Shown: positions 51,654 through 63,080, numbered from the stretch's first letter. The stretch: 64,000 bases of DNA from Tetrapisispora phaffii CBS 4417 (GCF_000236905.1 NC_016534.1:310001-374000), one strand, 5' to 3'. Made by a program: numbers and translations. The notes: generated by a model from the letters alone, not told the origin.

Positions 51654-52301
51654 ATGCATATTCAATTCTTTAAACGGTATTTCCATCTGCAATTGTTTAG
51701 TGGGTCATTATTAAATAGAAAAACTGTGAATGGTGCTATCAAACATATAAACAATTCTAGTTTGACTAAGAAAGAGATAAACTTAGGTCTAAGTAAAGAA
51801 GCTTACGATACCTTACCTGAGTGGAAGAAACAAAACATAGCATTAAAAAAGAAATTCAATGGAGAACGATGGAATCCATTGAAAAAATTATCGAGACTAG
51901 AAATGAATAATGTCAAATTATTGAAGTCTAACTTTCCTGATATGACAGCTACTCAACTGGCGAACCAGTTTAAAGTCTCTCCAGAGACTATTAGGAGAAT
52001 TTTAAAGTCAAAATGGACACCAAACGAAGACGAGATAGTTAAACTAGAAGAGAGATGGAAGAGAAGAGGTGAAAAGATTAATGAAATGTATAAAGAAAAT
52101 CTGAAAGTGGGTCAAGGACCTAGGCCAGATTTAATAGCATCAAATAAAATCATTATTGGACTGTCAAGGAATGTCGATACCTATCGAGTGACAAGATCCC
52201 AAAAGCAATATAATAAATTCCCGAACCCAAAGACCAAACAAAACAATAAGCAATCTCATAATAAAAATAAACTGTTTTTATTACAAGGCAAAAATGAATA
52301 G
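51654..52301 (+). CDS. RRG9: Rrg9, neugrin-family mitochondrial protein
   Basis: Rrg9 is needed for respiratory growth and maintenance of mitochondrial DNA. The 215-residue protein (S. cerevisiae 214) has a basic, hydrophobic presequence, then the neugrin core at about 65-145: EWKKQNIALKKKFNGERWNP, KLSRLEMNNVKLLKSNFPDM, a helix-turn-helix-like VSPETIRRILKSKW and EERWKRRGE. The C-terminal tail is Lys/Asn/Gln-rich. The start is the ATG at 51654; an upstream TTG is in frame but is not a start in yeast. Confidence 0.93.
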   Translation: MHIQFFKRYFHLQLFSGSLLNRKTVNGAIKHINNSSLTKKEINLGLSKEAYDTLPEWKKQNIALKKKFNGERWNPLKKLSRLEMNNVKLLKSNFPDMTATQLANQFKVSPETIRRILKSKWTPNEDEIVKLEERWKRRGEKINEMYKENLKVGQGPRPDLIASNKIIIGLSRNVDTYRVTRSQKQYNKFPNPKTKQNNKQSHNKNKLFLLQGKNE

Positions 52302-52494
52302 TGATTCAACTGTTGATATTCACGAAACTATACATATAGTTGCCTATTTTAATATAAATATTACATTGCATGGATATAACTTAATTTTAAAGAAGCTAAT
52401 CCCCAAAACATATATACTATCATGATAAATTTAAATAAGTAAATAATACACACCTGTAAATATAGTATTAAATCCATTAAATTTAACTTTCAGT

Positions 52495-53094
52495 TCATGG
52501 AATCCTGCCATTCACATACCAGCCTTTAATGTCTCTGATGCATTCTAGAACTTTAGTTTTGGAAGTAAGTTTCTTCTCACTTTCAAGAACATCGTCTATG
52601 TCTTTCCAGCTCTCCTTGATCTCTTGAAGAGTCTCCTCATTACTTCGCAATTGTATACCGTCACTACCATTTTCCATATCTAAGGTCAATGTAAAATCTT
52701 CAAGTTTTATATTTATTTGTTCCACTGTTGGTACACTATAAGCTCCTCTAGAGATAAAATCTTTTGAAGTCTGAGTGCATCTATCAACAGTTTTATTTGT
52801 TTCGTTAAAACCTATTGCAGAAATTAATCTGTATTCATCTAGTTTCCCCTTCAAATCCGCAACTAATTTACGTAACGTTATCAACGTCGTACCAGATAAT
52901 TGAATTCTCTGTCTAAATTGTTCATTTAGAAGTGGCCTTATTATATACTCTAAGGTGAGATATGCTATAGATATAAACAGAGCTGCATTGTTACCCAATG
53001 ATCTTAAACTATCTACGATATTTGATGATTTTCCCTTAAAAGTACGTATATTGACTTGGTCGATCGTGGGAAATTTATTTTGTTTTATAGCCAT
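52495..53094 (-). CDS. PEX17: Peroxin Pex17
   Basis: Pex17 works with Pex14 and Pex13 at the peroxisomal docking complex. The 199-residue protein has the same length as S. cerevisiae Pex17. Seen here are one hydrophobic stretch near 31-50, LRKLVADLKGKLDEYRLISAIGF-type block with GFNETNKTVDRCTQTS, and the ending RDIKGWYVNGRIP, which matches the S. cerevisiae C-terminus REIKGWFVNGQVPR. The start is the ATG at 53094 (MAIKQNKFPTID). Adjacent SPS19 and PEX17 genes are both peroxisomal, but this is not a known cluster. Confidence 0.93.
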   Translation of the reverse strand: MAIKQNKFPTIDQVNIRTFKGKSSNIVDSLRSLGNNAALFISIAYLTLEYIIRPLLNEQFRQRIQLSGTTLITLRKLVADLKGKLDEYRLISAIGFNETNKTVDRCTQTSKDFISRGAYSVPTVEQINIKLEDFTLTLDMENGSDGIQLRSNEETLQEIKESWKDIDDVLESEKKLTSKTKVLECIRDIKGWYVNGRIP

Positions 53095-53411
53095 TTTGAT
53101 AATACTAGTATCCACTATAATGTTTAATCGGTCCTCATAGAACCTTAACACATTATGTTAATATTCCAAGAAAACATTCTTTTTAGTCTTACAATTTGTA
53201 TTTTACAATATATATCATTAACAATTATATCGCGACAGCTAAAAAGCACCATACGATATCTTTAATAAATATCATCAAGCAGTTCTAATAGTGAATTCAA
53301 AGGCGACAAGTTTAAAGGTCCATACAAACAGTTAATAAGGGATCTTGCTTCGATAGTTTCATAAGTCTTTTATTATGGATGCAGTTGACGATGATATATG
53401 TTTATATATAA
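53095..53411. other. PEX17-IES2 spacer
   Basis: AT-rich PEX17 promoter and IES2 3' region. Nothing else seen. Confidence 0.55.
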
Positions 53412-54280
53412 CTAATATGTACAGTATAAATCGGTTTCGGCCTTCCTTAGTGTCCTTATCATACCGGGAGAGGAATATGGTCTTCTTGGCTTGATGTAGC
53501 TTAATGATTCATCAGTCCCATCTTTTGAGTTTTCATCATCATTTGGTAAGTGACTTCTGGATTTAGCAGCACGTCTTTTCAATAGTTTGTCTAAAACTTC
53601 TCTTTTTTCTTCTTCTGATCTCTTTTCACTCAAATTCTTACGTTTTCTTGCATTTTCAGCTCTACGTAATTGTATTTCTTCCTCTGTAAGCTTTTTTCTT
53701 GAGCTCCCATCACTGAGTAAGTTTAATAACATTTTACTACCACCAGTTTTCCTGACAGTCTCTAATGTGGTCTCTCTCGAGCCATCAGTGTCGTTTTCCA
53801 ATCCACTAGGTGTCTCAACCTCAGTTTGACCATCCTTTCCTTCTTCTTGTTCTTGCTCTTCATCTTGCTCTTCCTCATCTTGTTCTTCATCTTGCTCTTC
53901 CTCTTCTTGTTCTTCTTGTTGTTCAAAATCCTCTGAATCTCCTTCGTCTTCCTCATCATCGTCAACAACCTTTATTGATTGGTTTCTTGACGTTGAAGAT
54001 AGTCGGTTTTTAGTGGTTTCTTCTTCTTCTTCTTCTTCTTCTTCCATCTCATTCTCTTCATCTAAACTTGAATGGAGTCTCTTACTAACCCTAGTTGGTT
54101 CAGATTGTGATACAGTCTTGGATTTAACGCTTGTCTTGGTTTTTTCACAGGACCATCTTCTATATAATCATCATCATCATTATACTCTTCATCTTCCTCG
54201 AAACCATCTGAAATTTCAAATTCTTCAGAATCAGCATAAGCATCAGACACATCAGCGCTTGAATTTTTCTTAGTTGCCAT
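53412..54280 (-). CDS. IES2: Ies2, INO80 remodelling complex subunit, split by a one-base frameshift
   Basis: Ies2 stimulates the INO80 nucleosome remodeller. Two frames cover the gene. The first (ATG 54280) encodes MATKKNSS... with acidic clusters to a VKK at the A6 tract 54140-54145, then leaves the frame. The second continues from there (TKTSVKSKTVSQSEPTRVSKRL), then a Glu-rich region and the conserved C-terminus LRRAENARKRKNLSEKR, SRSHLPNDDE and YSSPGMIRTLRKAETDLYCTY. With one more A the length would be 289 residues, near the 320 of S. cerevisiae. Causes: sequencing or assembly error at a homopolymer, a real lesion, or -1 slippage on A-AAA-AAA. The strongly conserved second half argues against an old pseudogene. 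Confidence 0.85.
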
Positions 54281-54957
54281 TATGTGCTTTATTATATCTT
54301 TATTTAAGTTGAAACAAAATCTCAAAACAGTATACACCTATATTCCTGTAATTATTATAGCACCAATACGTTTTTTTAAACAATCAGGGACATGCAAAAC
54401 CGTAAATAATGTGGTTTAGAAGTATCGACTTTGTTTTATTCTAGATTTTCTTTTTTGGGCTTTTTCATTTTCTAGAATATCACTTAACGACATCTGTAAA
54501 AAAAAGGTTATATAGGTCAAGTTGAATAAAATTAAAAAGAAGTGAATAATGAAGTGCAAAATAAACAAACTCATAGTACGATTACGTGAGTAAGGAAGAA
54601 TATAAATAGTTATAAATCTTGATAAATAAACAAAGTTATTTTAAACATATTTAAAAATACATAGAAAGTCAAAAACTGAAATATGTCATGTGGTTCGAAT
54701 GTTGAAACTTCAATATAAAATCAATCGAGCACAATCTATTCTTATTAAAGTCACATTTTTGATTAAAACTTTTAAACAGAATTTAGTCATAGGTCTCTTG
54801 ATATTTATGTGTCGCAATATCTTTTTAATAAAATTACAATAATACAATTTCTTTTTTTTGGAATCAAATTGAACGAATATCATGCTCAGCAGAGCATTAT
54901 GAACAGTGAAAGTGAAAAAAAACAAAGCACAGATGACTTATTATTATTTTGAGAGAC
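54281..54957. other. IES2 promoter/RAP1 3' region
   Basis: AT-rich, about 680 bases. A 25-codon ATG frame at 54416-54493 (-) is preceded directly by TTTTTTTTACAG, a good splice-acceptor shape (see findings). No full gene is recognised. Confidence 0.5.
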
Positions 54958-56985
54958 TTAAATTAAGTCTCTCTCAACAAATCTTTTTCTCATTTCTATT
55001 CTACCTTTACCATGCTTCTGAATTAAAATGTCAATTTCTTGAGGTTTATTATTTTTTAACATTATATCATCTTCTGGAGTCCAGATACCAGGAACATTAG
55101 TAGGTGGATTAGCATTTTCTTTAAACATATGCAGAAAGTAACGAGGAAATATCATCAAATCACCCGAAAGAGCAGTTAATACGCTAGTACTAAATGTTTT
55201 ACGTACGCCTACTTCATCACATAAATCTTGTACTAATTTCTCGGCTTGAGAAGGTTCATAGTCTCTTGATATAATTTCTTGTATTTTGTCGACAAATACT
55301 TTTACACTACCCATGCGGAAAAACTCTGGTAAGAATAAATCAACACTTGCAATTGCAGGAGGAAATTCCATTACATCAATTTCAAGGTTATCATATTGAT
55401 TTTCTTCGTTTGCAAAGTCTTGACGGATTGCTTCTGCTATGTCTTGTGGGTATTCAAAGTTTTGTTGGTTTTGTTGACTCTCAATATCGTTTTTGATAGT
55501 AGATATAAACTTCATTGTAGTTTCATCCAACAATTCATTTTCAGGAATTGTGTAACCAACATGTGCACTTGCAGCAGCAGCAGCCGCAGCAGCCGCATTA
55601 CGAACTTCGTTAATATTAAGTTTTGCTCTCTTATTAACCGAATTGTAATTGCCAGGTGTTGGTGGACCAACTCTAACTGCTCTATTTGTAAAATTTCTCA
55701 TTGGTTCAGGTTCTTTACCCTTTGCTTTCTCAGAATCATAATACTCGATATATGCGTCGATACCATATGGTAATATAAATTTTCTGAATCTATCTCTCCA
55801 TGCATTTTCTGTATGTGATGTATTCTTTTCTGAGAAAGATTTAAAGAATTCTCTAGCTAATGGTCCTGTTCTATCTAAAACTTTAAATGAATCGAAAGAA
55901 GGTTCAGTTCCTGGCACATGATTTGGTGCCATGGTTACTTTCCTTTTAGCCACCATAACTGGACTATCATCTGCCATAATCAACGAACTACCACTGTCTG
56001 GATCAACTTGATACAAATCTTTGTAAAATTGTTTTTTAATAGCGATTGCCAGAGTATAATCTTCTTGCGCAGTAAATTTCTTTTTCAAAGATGGTGGAAG
56101 TACTTTGGTTTTAATTAAGTCACCATTTTCATCTCTTACTAATCTGCCATTGCTATCAACTTGGTAAACAAATTCAAGTCTTTTTGACAAGTAGACTCTG
56201 TATCGATGCCTAACAGAATTACCTGTATGGTTTGGTAGGTAATTCGAAATTTCGTCAAACAGTGTATGTGTTGTTCTTCTGGTTGGATTCTTTTTAACAA
56301 CATCTAAAATAAATTCATCCTCTTCTTCAGTGAAAGAAGCTTTATTATAAGATACTGTAGGAGATTTATTTTTTTGACTTCTTCTATTTTTTTTATTTTT
56401 TTCCTTTGAATTGTTCAATTGTAATGGGGTAGTATTCTCAGCAGTCATTGACTGCAATTGAATATTTCCAACTAGTTCACTATCAATGGAGTCTGTTTTA
56501 TCATTCTTGTCATTTTTAGCTTCAGCTTCATTAGCATTAGTATTTTGTTCACCTTTTTTGAAGTCATCATATGGTACCAAATAGTCATGAGCTTCTAATA
56601 AAGTGTTATTTTGACAACATGCTTTAATGTATGTTGCTGTAACAGTATTCAAATTTGTTGAATTATATGGAGAAACAACATAAAATTTTGATCGTTGTTC
56701 TCCTGTCATTGAAGTACTATCTGGTAATTCATCTAGAATAGTTCCTTCATGTGATAAAGCCAGCCTTGTTAGACTATTGATATCACTTTTCTTTCCATAA
56801 GCGTCTGGTTTGGTATTAATGAAAAATGAATAACCTTTAAATAAACTATGATTTTCATTAGGTGCTTTTGAATTTAGTTGATCTTCAGAAAGTTCAGCCT
56901 TTTGATGTCTTTTATCATTATGCGATGATTCTTTTGCATCTACATACTCATCAGGAGCAGTGTCAAAATCATTCACGGATGACAT
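54958..56985 (-). CDS. RAP1: Rap1, telomere and promoter-binding protein
   Basis: Rap1 activates ribosomal-protein and glycolytic genes, binds telomere repeats and recruits silencing proteins. The 675-residue protein (S. cerevisiae 827) has a BRCT domain at about 47-140, Myb-type DNA-binding repeats at about 217-275 (SFTEEEDEFILDVVKKNPTR) and about 300-420, an Ala run near 460, and the C-terminal RCT domain at about 555-640. The N-terminal disordered part and the region between DNA-binding and RCT domains are shorter than in S. cerevisiae. The ATG at 56985 is the first in frame. Its own target-like sites lie upstream of RPS3 in this window. Confidence 0.97.
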   Translation of the reverse strand: MSSVNDFDTAPDEYVDAKESSHNDKRHQKAELSEDQLNSKAPNENHSLFKGYSFFINTKPDAYGKKSDINSLTRLALSHEGTILDELPDSTSMTGEQRSKFYVVSPYNSTNLNTVTATYIKACCQNNTLLEAHDYLVPYDDFKKGEQNTNANEAEAKNDKNDKTDSIDSELVGNIQLQSMTAENTTPLQLNNSKEKNKKNRRSQKNKSPTVSYNKASFTEEEDEFILDVVKKNPTRRTTHTLFDEISNYLPNHTGNSVRHRYRVYLSKRLEFVYQVDSNGRLVRDENGDLIKTKVLPPSLKKKFTAQEDYTLAIAIKKQFYKDLYQVDPDSGSSLIMADDSPVMVAKRKVTMAPNHVPGTEPSFDSFKVLDRTGPLAREFFKSFSEKNTSHTENAWRDRFRKFILPYGIDAYIEYYDSEKAKGKEPEPMRNFTNRAVRVGPPTPGNYNSVNKRAKLNINEVRNAAAAAAAAASAHVGYTIPENELLDETTMKFISTIKNDIESQQNQQNFEYPQDIAEAIRQDFANEENQYDNLEIDVMEFPPAIASVDLFLPEFFRMGSVKVFVDKIQEIISRDYEPSQAEKLVQDLCDEVGVRKTFSTSVLTALSGDLMIFPRYFLHMFKENANPPTNVPGIWTPEDDIMLKNNKPQEIDILIQKHGKGRIEMRKRFVERDLI

Positions 56986-57772
56986 AGTATATGTTTGATT
57001 TTTTTTGACTTGATTTCAAAACACTACCAAATATGGTCTCTTTATTTCTTCTATATTTTTTTTCTTGTTGTGATAGTAGATAAACCAAAGTTCAATATAT
57101 ATATATATATATATGCCTTTAAGTTCTGTAGTACTATACTTCTGAAGAAAATTGGGGTAATAGAAAACAAACACAGAGAATTGGGGGGATGATAAACAGT
57201 ATCGAAAAACACACTATCCTTTATATTGACTACAAGAAGCAATTGGAGAATAAAATTGGTAACCGTAAATATACCGATTATTTTTAAAATAACAACGTTG
57301 TGGAATGAAAACAGAAGCCGACAACACTGTTAAATACCTTTAGTATATTTATTTGTTATTTGTTTTTCCTGGTTATTGTTATTTATTTAATTTTTCCTTT
57401 CTGCAATCGAGAAAATAACAAAAGAAAAAAAAAAAAAAGAACAACACAAAAACAAAATAAGGAAAAAAATAATCAGGGTTCGTGAACTGTGATATAAAAT
57501 GTTACCCTACTGGGCGGCTAAATTTAAAATTACTGGAAAACCATTCAACACTAGAGTGTCGGTAGGATAACGGGGAAGTGCCACGCCAGAGCAGTTGCAC
57601 CAACAAGGTAGCAGGATGGTGCCAAGCACCACGTTAGTAAAAGTGACCGAAGAGAATGGCATAACAAATTTAGCCAACCAACGGGAAAAAATGGGAACGT
57701 GCATACGTTAGGTCCACATGCTCCAGATTATAGGTAATAAGTGCGATGTGCTTATAAGTGTCTTTCAGCCAG

Positions 57773-57799
57773 AACAAGTTCCTTCTAAAAGAACTTGTT
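57773..57799. repeat. 9-bp perfect inverted repeat
   Basis: AACAAGTTC (57773-57781) and GAACTTGTT (57791-57799) with a 9-base loop. Confidence 0.85.
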
Positions 57800-57867
57800 T
57801 CATGTAATTACACAAGAACGGTAATGTGCATTATACGCTGAAACAAGACTGTCAACCGCCATTCCCA

Positions 57868-57890
57868 TATATATATATATATATATATAT
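57868..57890. repeat. TA dinucleotide repeat
   Basis: About eleven TA/AT units next to the GC-rich island. Confidence 0.85.
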
Positions 57891-59220
57891 TATTATTTTT
57901 GGAATTACCGTGTATAAGCGCTATGGTTAGAATCCGTGACATAGAATCGTAACAAACGACAACCCAAAATCGAGACACGCGTTTCCCTCCCCATGCACAA
58001 AAAGCACAAAACACAAAAATGACGACAACTTCAAACGAGCTAAAAGGCACTGGCGATATAAAATGCACAGTGAAATACCGCCACAAGATGGTATTTTTTG
58101 GTAGCGCGACGGAGAATGAGAAGCCCGTGTGTAAAATGCACGACAAAACAAACAGCAACAATGCTTCCATCGACAATGAACGGACCGAACAGCACCGAAC
58201 AGTACATTTCGTCTTGTGCCGCCAAACGACAACGGGACATAATAACCGAACCGTCCCCCCCACTACCTTATTGTTGCAGCACACTTTTTTCCCACTTTCG
58301 GCCTCAACCTGCTGCCGCTCTGCCGCGATCAGGTCCTCCGCCAAAAACATCCACCGAGTCCGTGTGTGAGATCTCCCAACCACACTTGGACTCAGACACG
58401 CGCAGGGAGAGGGAACCTTGCCCACGCGTGATTTGGAATTGTGTGTGTGTGGGTGTCTTTGCATCCGGGTATGTTGGGCCCTCCCTCTCAATCCCACACA
58501 CGGCACTTCGAGAAAATAAAGCAAAAAAAAGCAAGCACCGAAGTGCCATGTCCCTCCGTTATGGCGCACAAATCCTGAATCAGTTTCGAAAACGAATTGT
58601 TATCATCATCACCGTGTTCTTGCGTCGTAACAACTTCGTTAAGCTTGCTCGTATTCGTTGCATGCGCGTTTCTTACTGAATATATGCTTGTGATTTAACT
58701 TTTTTTCATTTCACGAACGAATCTCTTCTCTTCAAGGAGCCCAGACTTTAATAATTACTGATATTTCGAATTTCGCTGTCTGTTATCTTCTTTATTTTCT
58801 TTTATTTTTTTTCTTGATTCTGGTGCGATGCAGTTTACTACACAGCTAATTATAGGCAATACTATTCATAGTAGTAATATTTTTCATCTTTCATATACCT
58901 GTTCTTTAATCCATTCAATTACATTCACACACACATGCTTCCATATATATATGCACATCGTCTAATACTTATCGGTTTGTTTGCATTGGTCTCTCTTCTC
59001 GTAGTTTATTGATAGTACTGCTGTAGAAAAATAATCTTAAAAAGACACTCACTAACAAAAAATAAATAACAGCATATTTATAACATTTCAGGCATATCTT
59101 AACATTTAAGCATTTTTACCAACTCACAGACTCTCCCTCTATCCAGCATTGGTTCAGGTTCATCTCATATACACAACCGTACTGAATTAACAGTAACAAA
59201 TTAGACAAAGACTATAGAAA

Positions 59221-59637
59221 ATGATTAGTAATATCCCAACAGAAGTCATCGACTGGAGCATATTGAATGAAATAATATCTATGGATGAAGATGATCCTGA
59301 GTTTTCCAAAATGCTGATAAGACAGTATATCGAACAAGTCACAACCACCTTCAACGATATTGGAAATGAATTGGATACAACCAAAGATTTAAACAAATTG
59401 AATTCATTAGGTCATTTCTTGAAAGGGTCCTCGGCAACTCTGGGTTTGCAAAGAATTGCATGGGTTTGCGAAAGAATACAGAATTTGGGCAAAAAAAGAT
59501 CTGCCGGTTTAGACGAGGGTACTGTTAAAGATGACCAATATTATTTGGATTTGATCAGAGAAGCTTTAAAGGAAGCTAAAGTTGAATTCATACTCGCGAA
59601 AAAGGAATTGCACGATTATTACAAGACTGACTTTTAG
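59221..59637 (+). CDS. YPD1: Ypd1, HPt phosphorelay protein
   Basis: Ypd1 passes phosphate from the osmosensor Sln1 to the response regulators Ssk1 and Skn7. The 138-residue protein (S. cerevisiae 167) is a four-helix HPt domain. The active His is H65 in LGHFLKGSSATLGL, with the family Lys and Gly-Ser-Ser behind it. It is shorter than S. cerevisiae mainly in the loop before the last helix. SKO1, at the other end of the window, is a target of the same HOG pathway, but the genes are 59 kb apart and the link is only functional. Confidence 0.96.
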   Translation: MISNIPTEVIDWSILNEIISMDEDDPEFSKMLIRQYIEQVTTTFNDIGNELDTTKDLNKLNSLGHFLKGSSATLGLQRIAWVCERIQNLGKKRSAGLDEGTVKDDQYYLDLIREALKEAKVEFILAKKELHDYYKTDF

Positions 59638-59930
59638 TTCCTGTATTCTATTCTGGCCCGGCATGTGTTTTTTTTTCTTTTCTTTCAACAAATGTAAATG
59701 ATATATTGATTATTAGTAACAAAATTCTGATAACATTTTACATACCATTCATATCTTTCTGTCGAGACTAAAAGAACAAAAAATTTTATGAAAAACATTG
59801 ATGAAGAACAATAAGAGTTTCGAGATTATATTATCTATAATTCTTGTATATTAGATACTTGATTTTATTATATAACATTTTGAATTTTGAACTTATACTT
59901 TCTTTTTATAAATATGTATTGCTAAGTCGT

Positions 59931-60857
59931 TTAATGTGTAAATTCGTACAAATCCCCTAACTTATTAATGTAATATTTTGGATTTGGATATTCATCGGTC
60001 TTTGTAACAGCTCTCTCTTCAGTTTCAATACCGGTTAAAACCAATAAAGTTCCACCTAGTCCACCTTCAACACCAAATCTAATATCTGTGTTCAATCTGT
60101 CACCAACCATACAACATTTTTGCTTGTTCAGGTTAAACGCACTGATAATGGTGTTCAACATGTTCATGTTCGGCTTACCACAGTATGCAGGTCTTTTGTT
60201 GGCAGCAAAAGCAGCAGATTCAATCATGGAACCAGCACCTGGTAAAATTAAACCCTTTTGTGGGAATGTGGAGTCGACGTTAGTACCGACAAATGCAACA
60301 CCGTCTTGTTGCAAATATTGTAAAGTAATAGCTAGTCTATGGTAATTGATATCGTTATCTAAACCAGCAACAACACATTTAACATCATTATCTAGACCAT
60401 CTTTTAAGAACGGAGAAGTCTTAGCATCGAACTTTTCATTTAATCTTGGATCATCACAACCTAAAGTTTCATAACCCATTAATCCTAATTCTTCTCTTAT
60501 ACCACTTTGACCAAAGATCCAAACTTTATCCTTACCAGGTTGTAATTTCAAAAAATCACGGACATAAATTGCAGATGCATAACCAGAAGTGAATATTTGT
60601 TCTTCTTTAACTGTTATACCAAAATCAGCAAATTTGTGAGTATAAGCTTTACGGGATTTAGTCGAATTGTTTGTGACAAAGATCAATTGTTTACCCTTAG
60701 ATTCTAATAATGATAATGTTTCTGTAATTGAAGGTAATAGATGAGTACCTAACCATAAAACACCATCACAATCGAATAAGAAAGTATCAAATTTATCGAT
60801 AAATTCTTCAGATAATTCACCATTAGTAATTTTAATTGGAGCAACGTACGTGGACAT
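59931..60857 (-). CDS. PHO13: Pho13, HAD-family phosphoglycolate/4-nitrophenyl phosphatase
   Basis: Pho13 removes toxic side products such as 2-phosphoglycolate and 4-phosphoerythronate. The 308-residue protein (S. cerevisiae 312) has the HAD catalytic DxDG motif in [12 protein letters not shown] (about 26-37), motif [14 protein letters not shown], and motif [16 protein letters not shown] with a lysine in GKPNMNML before it. A capping domain lies between. Strand and position match YDL236W. Confidence 0.96.
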   Translation of the reverse strand: MSTYVAPIKITNGELSEEFIDKFDTFLFDCDGVLWLGTHLLPSITETLSLLESKGKQLIFVTNNSTKSRKAYTHKFADFGITVKEEQIFTSGYASAIYVRDFLKLQPGKDKVWIFGQSGIREELGLMGYETLGCDDPRLNEKFDAKTSPFLKDGLDNDVKCVVAGLDNDINYHRLAITLQYLQQDGVAFVGTNVDSTFPQKGLILPGAGSMIESAAFAANKRPAYCGKPNMNMLNTIISAFNLNKQKCCMVGDRLNTDIRFGVEGGLGGTLLVLTGIETEERAVTKTDEYPNPKYYINKLGDLYEFTH

Positions 60858-61224
60858 TATATATATATGTCTCTATTTTACGATATAATTGGTGTATATT
60901 TTACACTTGACCAGTTCGAAACTATAATTATTCGAATAATAAAGGTACTTTTTAACTGATTGCTTTTATATGTACTATAGTCTCAAGGTCTTTTTTAATA
61001 TCTCGACTTTTTTTCTTTTATTTGCTAAAGGTCCTCCTCGGAAATACGGTGTTAATTGTAGGAGTTTCACCTAATATCGTGCCACGGAGATAAGAACATG
61101 ATTCAGACATATTTCAGATTAATATATATCTCAATTTTATTGTTGCTTGTACATGATATAAAGTTGTTATTTATGTGATAATGATATAAAAACCGGAGTT
61201 AACCTAGAGAACATGAGTTTGATT
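60858..61224. other. Spacer PHO13 promoter/ADE12 3' region
   Basis: AT-rich and without a recognised feature. Confidence 0.55.
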
Positions 61225-62526
61225 TTAGATGTCCCTATGTATCATACTTTCTCTACCTGGACCGGTACCGATCCATTCGACAGGAACGTTGACAAAATCT
61301 TCGATGTACTTTAAGTACTTCTTTGCGTTTTCTGGAAGATCCTCGTACTTGCTAATCTTTGTGATATCTTCATTCCAACCAGGTAAGGTTTCATACTCGA
61401 CTTCAACATTACCTAATACTAACAGATCTTCTGGGAAAGAATCCAGCTTCTTGCCGTTGATGGAATAAGAGATACCGACTGGGATTTCCTTGAAAGTATC
61501 AAGGACGTCCAGCTTTGTGATGTTCAAACTGGTGTAACCGTTGATGATGGTGGAGTATTTTAGAAGAACTAAATCCAACCAACCACAACGTCTCTTACGA
61601 CCTGTAGTGACACCGACTTCAACACCAATAGATTGTAATTTCTCACCTTCCTCATTCAATTGTTCAGTTGGGAAAGGACCTTCACCAACTCTTGTGGTAT
61701 AAGCTTTCACGACACCATACGTTGTTTCGATGTATCTTGGTGGAATACCTAGACCCGTGATAACACCACCGATACCTGTACTGGAGGACGTGACATATGG
61801 ATAAGTACCAAAATCAATATCTAGCATTAAGGCGTTAGCACCTTCAACTAATATCTTCTTATTGCTTTTCAGAGCGTCATAAATGAAATGGACAGTGTCT
61901 GTGACGAAAGGTCTCAACTTTTGTCTGTAAATATTTTTGTAGCGGTTTAATTCTTCTTCGTAATCGTAGTCAAAATTACCATAACGCTCCTTTCTTGTTT
62001 TTAGTAATCTCATGTATCTAGTCACAAACTCTTCCCAAGCACCCGGTTGATCGTTTATCAAATGATGGACTCTAATACCCGATCTTGATGCTTTAGTGGA
62101 ATAAGTAGGACCAATACCTTTACCGGTGGTACCAATATTCTTACCATCCTTCGAGGCACCAGACAACTCTAATTCCCTCAACTTATCGACTCTTTGATGG
62201 AAATCGAAGACCAAATGAGCTCTTGAAGAGATAAATAGTCTCTTCGAGGCGTCAGTTAAACCCTTGGATTCAATTGTCTCCAATTCTTTGAAAAAAGAAG
62301 GGATATGCAAGACAACACCATTACCTAGAACATTCTGACAATTTGGATTAACTAAACCAGATGGTAACATATGGAAATCATACTTTACACCATTAACAAC
62401 AATTGTATGTCCTGCATTATTACCACCAGCACATCTAGCAACAATATCGTAGTCATGGACTAATAAATCAACTAATTTACCTTTACCTTCATCACCCCAT
62501 TGGGAACCTAAAACAACATTAACCAT
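61225..62526 (-). CDS. ADE12: Adenylosuccinate synthase
   Basis: Ade12 joins IMP and aspartate with GTP, the first step from IMP to AMP. The 433-residue protein (S. cerevisiae 433) begins [20 protein letters not shown], containing the GDEGKGK P-loop. Other family blocks are [44 protein letters not shown] and [12 protein letters not shown]. All are intact. It is divergent with POP1, as on chromosome XIV (YNL220W/YNL221C). Confidence 0.98.
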   Translation of the reverse strand: MVNVVLGSQWGDEGKGKLVDLLVHDYDIVARCAGGNNAGHTIVVNGVKYDFHMLPSGLVNPNCQNVLGNGVVLHIPSFFKELETIESKGLTDASKRLFISSRAHLVFDFHQRVDKLRELELSGASKDGKNIGTTGKGIGPTYSTKASRSGIRVHHLINDQPGAWEEFVTRYMRLLKTRKERYGNFDYDYEEELNRYKNIYRQKLRPFVTDTVHFIYDALKSNKKILVEGANALMLDIDFGTYPYVTSSSTGIGGVITGLGIPPRYIETTYGVVKAYTTRVGEGPFPTEQLNEEGEKLQSIGVEVGVTTGRKRRCGWLDLVLLKYSTIINGYTSLNITKLDVLDTFKEIPVGISYSINGKKLDSFPEDLLVLGNVEVEYETLPGWNEDITKISKYEDLPENAKKYLKYIEDFVNVPVEWIGTGPGRESMIHRDI

Positions 62527-63030
62527 ATTTAATTTTTATAAACCTAGATGGATACCTTTACTGGTGTCAAATACTAATACACTGATATTATATGTAAACT
62601 CTCTCACACACACACACTTATATATATATGTATATGGGAATCGAATAGTTTAATATTAAGTATAATACAAGATCTGTTAACATATAAGATGAAATATTGA
62701 AAAATTTCAAGAATTTAATACATATATAATAGATAAGTAATTATTATTAGTATGATCTTATTGAATGTATAAATCTACAAAAAACAAAAAAAGACTCAAC
62801 GAGTAACTATGAACCACTTTACTGGAAAACGTTGTTCCTTATATACATTTCAACTACAAGATTTAAAAGAAAAAATATTTGAACTTTCTTAAACACCACC
62901 TGCAAGTTCTGAAGATCTGTCTCCCTCTCTTATGTTATCCCTTCCAACTTTGAAGATGTCGTTACTCTGCCTATTTAAACTTTGCATCAAACTACAATAT
63001 TATCTCGAACTTAAACAATTAAAGTGTTAC

Positions 63031-63080
63031 TGTTAGTGTTAATATTAGCATTAGCATTAATATTAGTATTAGCATTAGTG
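63031..63080. repeat. ATTAGY-type hexamer repeat
   Basis: About eight copies of a 6-base unit (TTAGCA/TTAGTA/TTAATA variants) in tandem. They open a Leu/Ala/Val frame that is not considered coding. Confidence 0.8.

Larger units (their letters stand above)
56986..59220. other. Divergent region RAP1/YPD1 with GC-rich island
   Basis: A 2.2 kb region. It contains TA repeats near 57098-57112 and 57868-57890, a 9-bp inverted repeat at 57773-57799, and a GC-rich stretch at about 57930-58660 with long overlapping frames on both strands but no recognisable domain. The island shares a 17-base sequence with the island at 22.7 kb. Confidence 0.5.

Noticed and set aside
57808..58679. A 253-codon minus frame and a 193-codon plus frame in the RAP1/YPD1 gap
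   Set aside because: GC-rich island with open frames on both strands; the minus frame lacks an ATG at its start, passes through a TA repeat (IYIYIYI) and has Cys/Arg/His-rich random composition.
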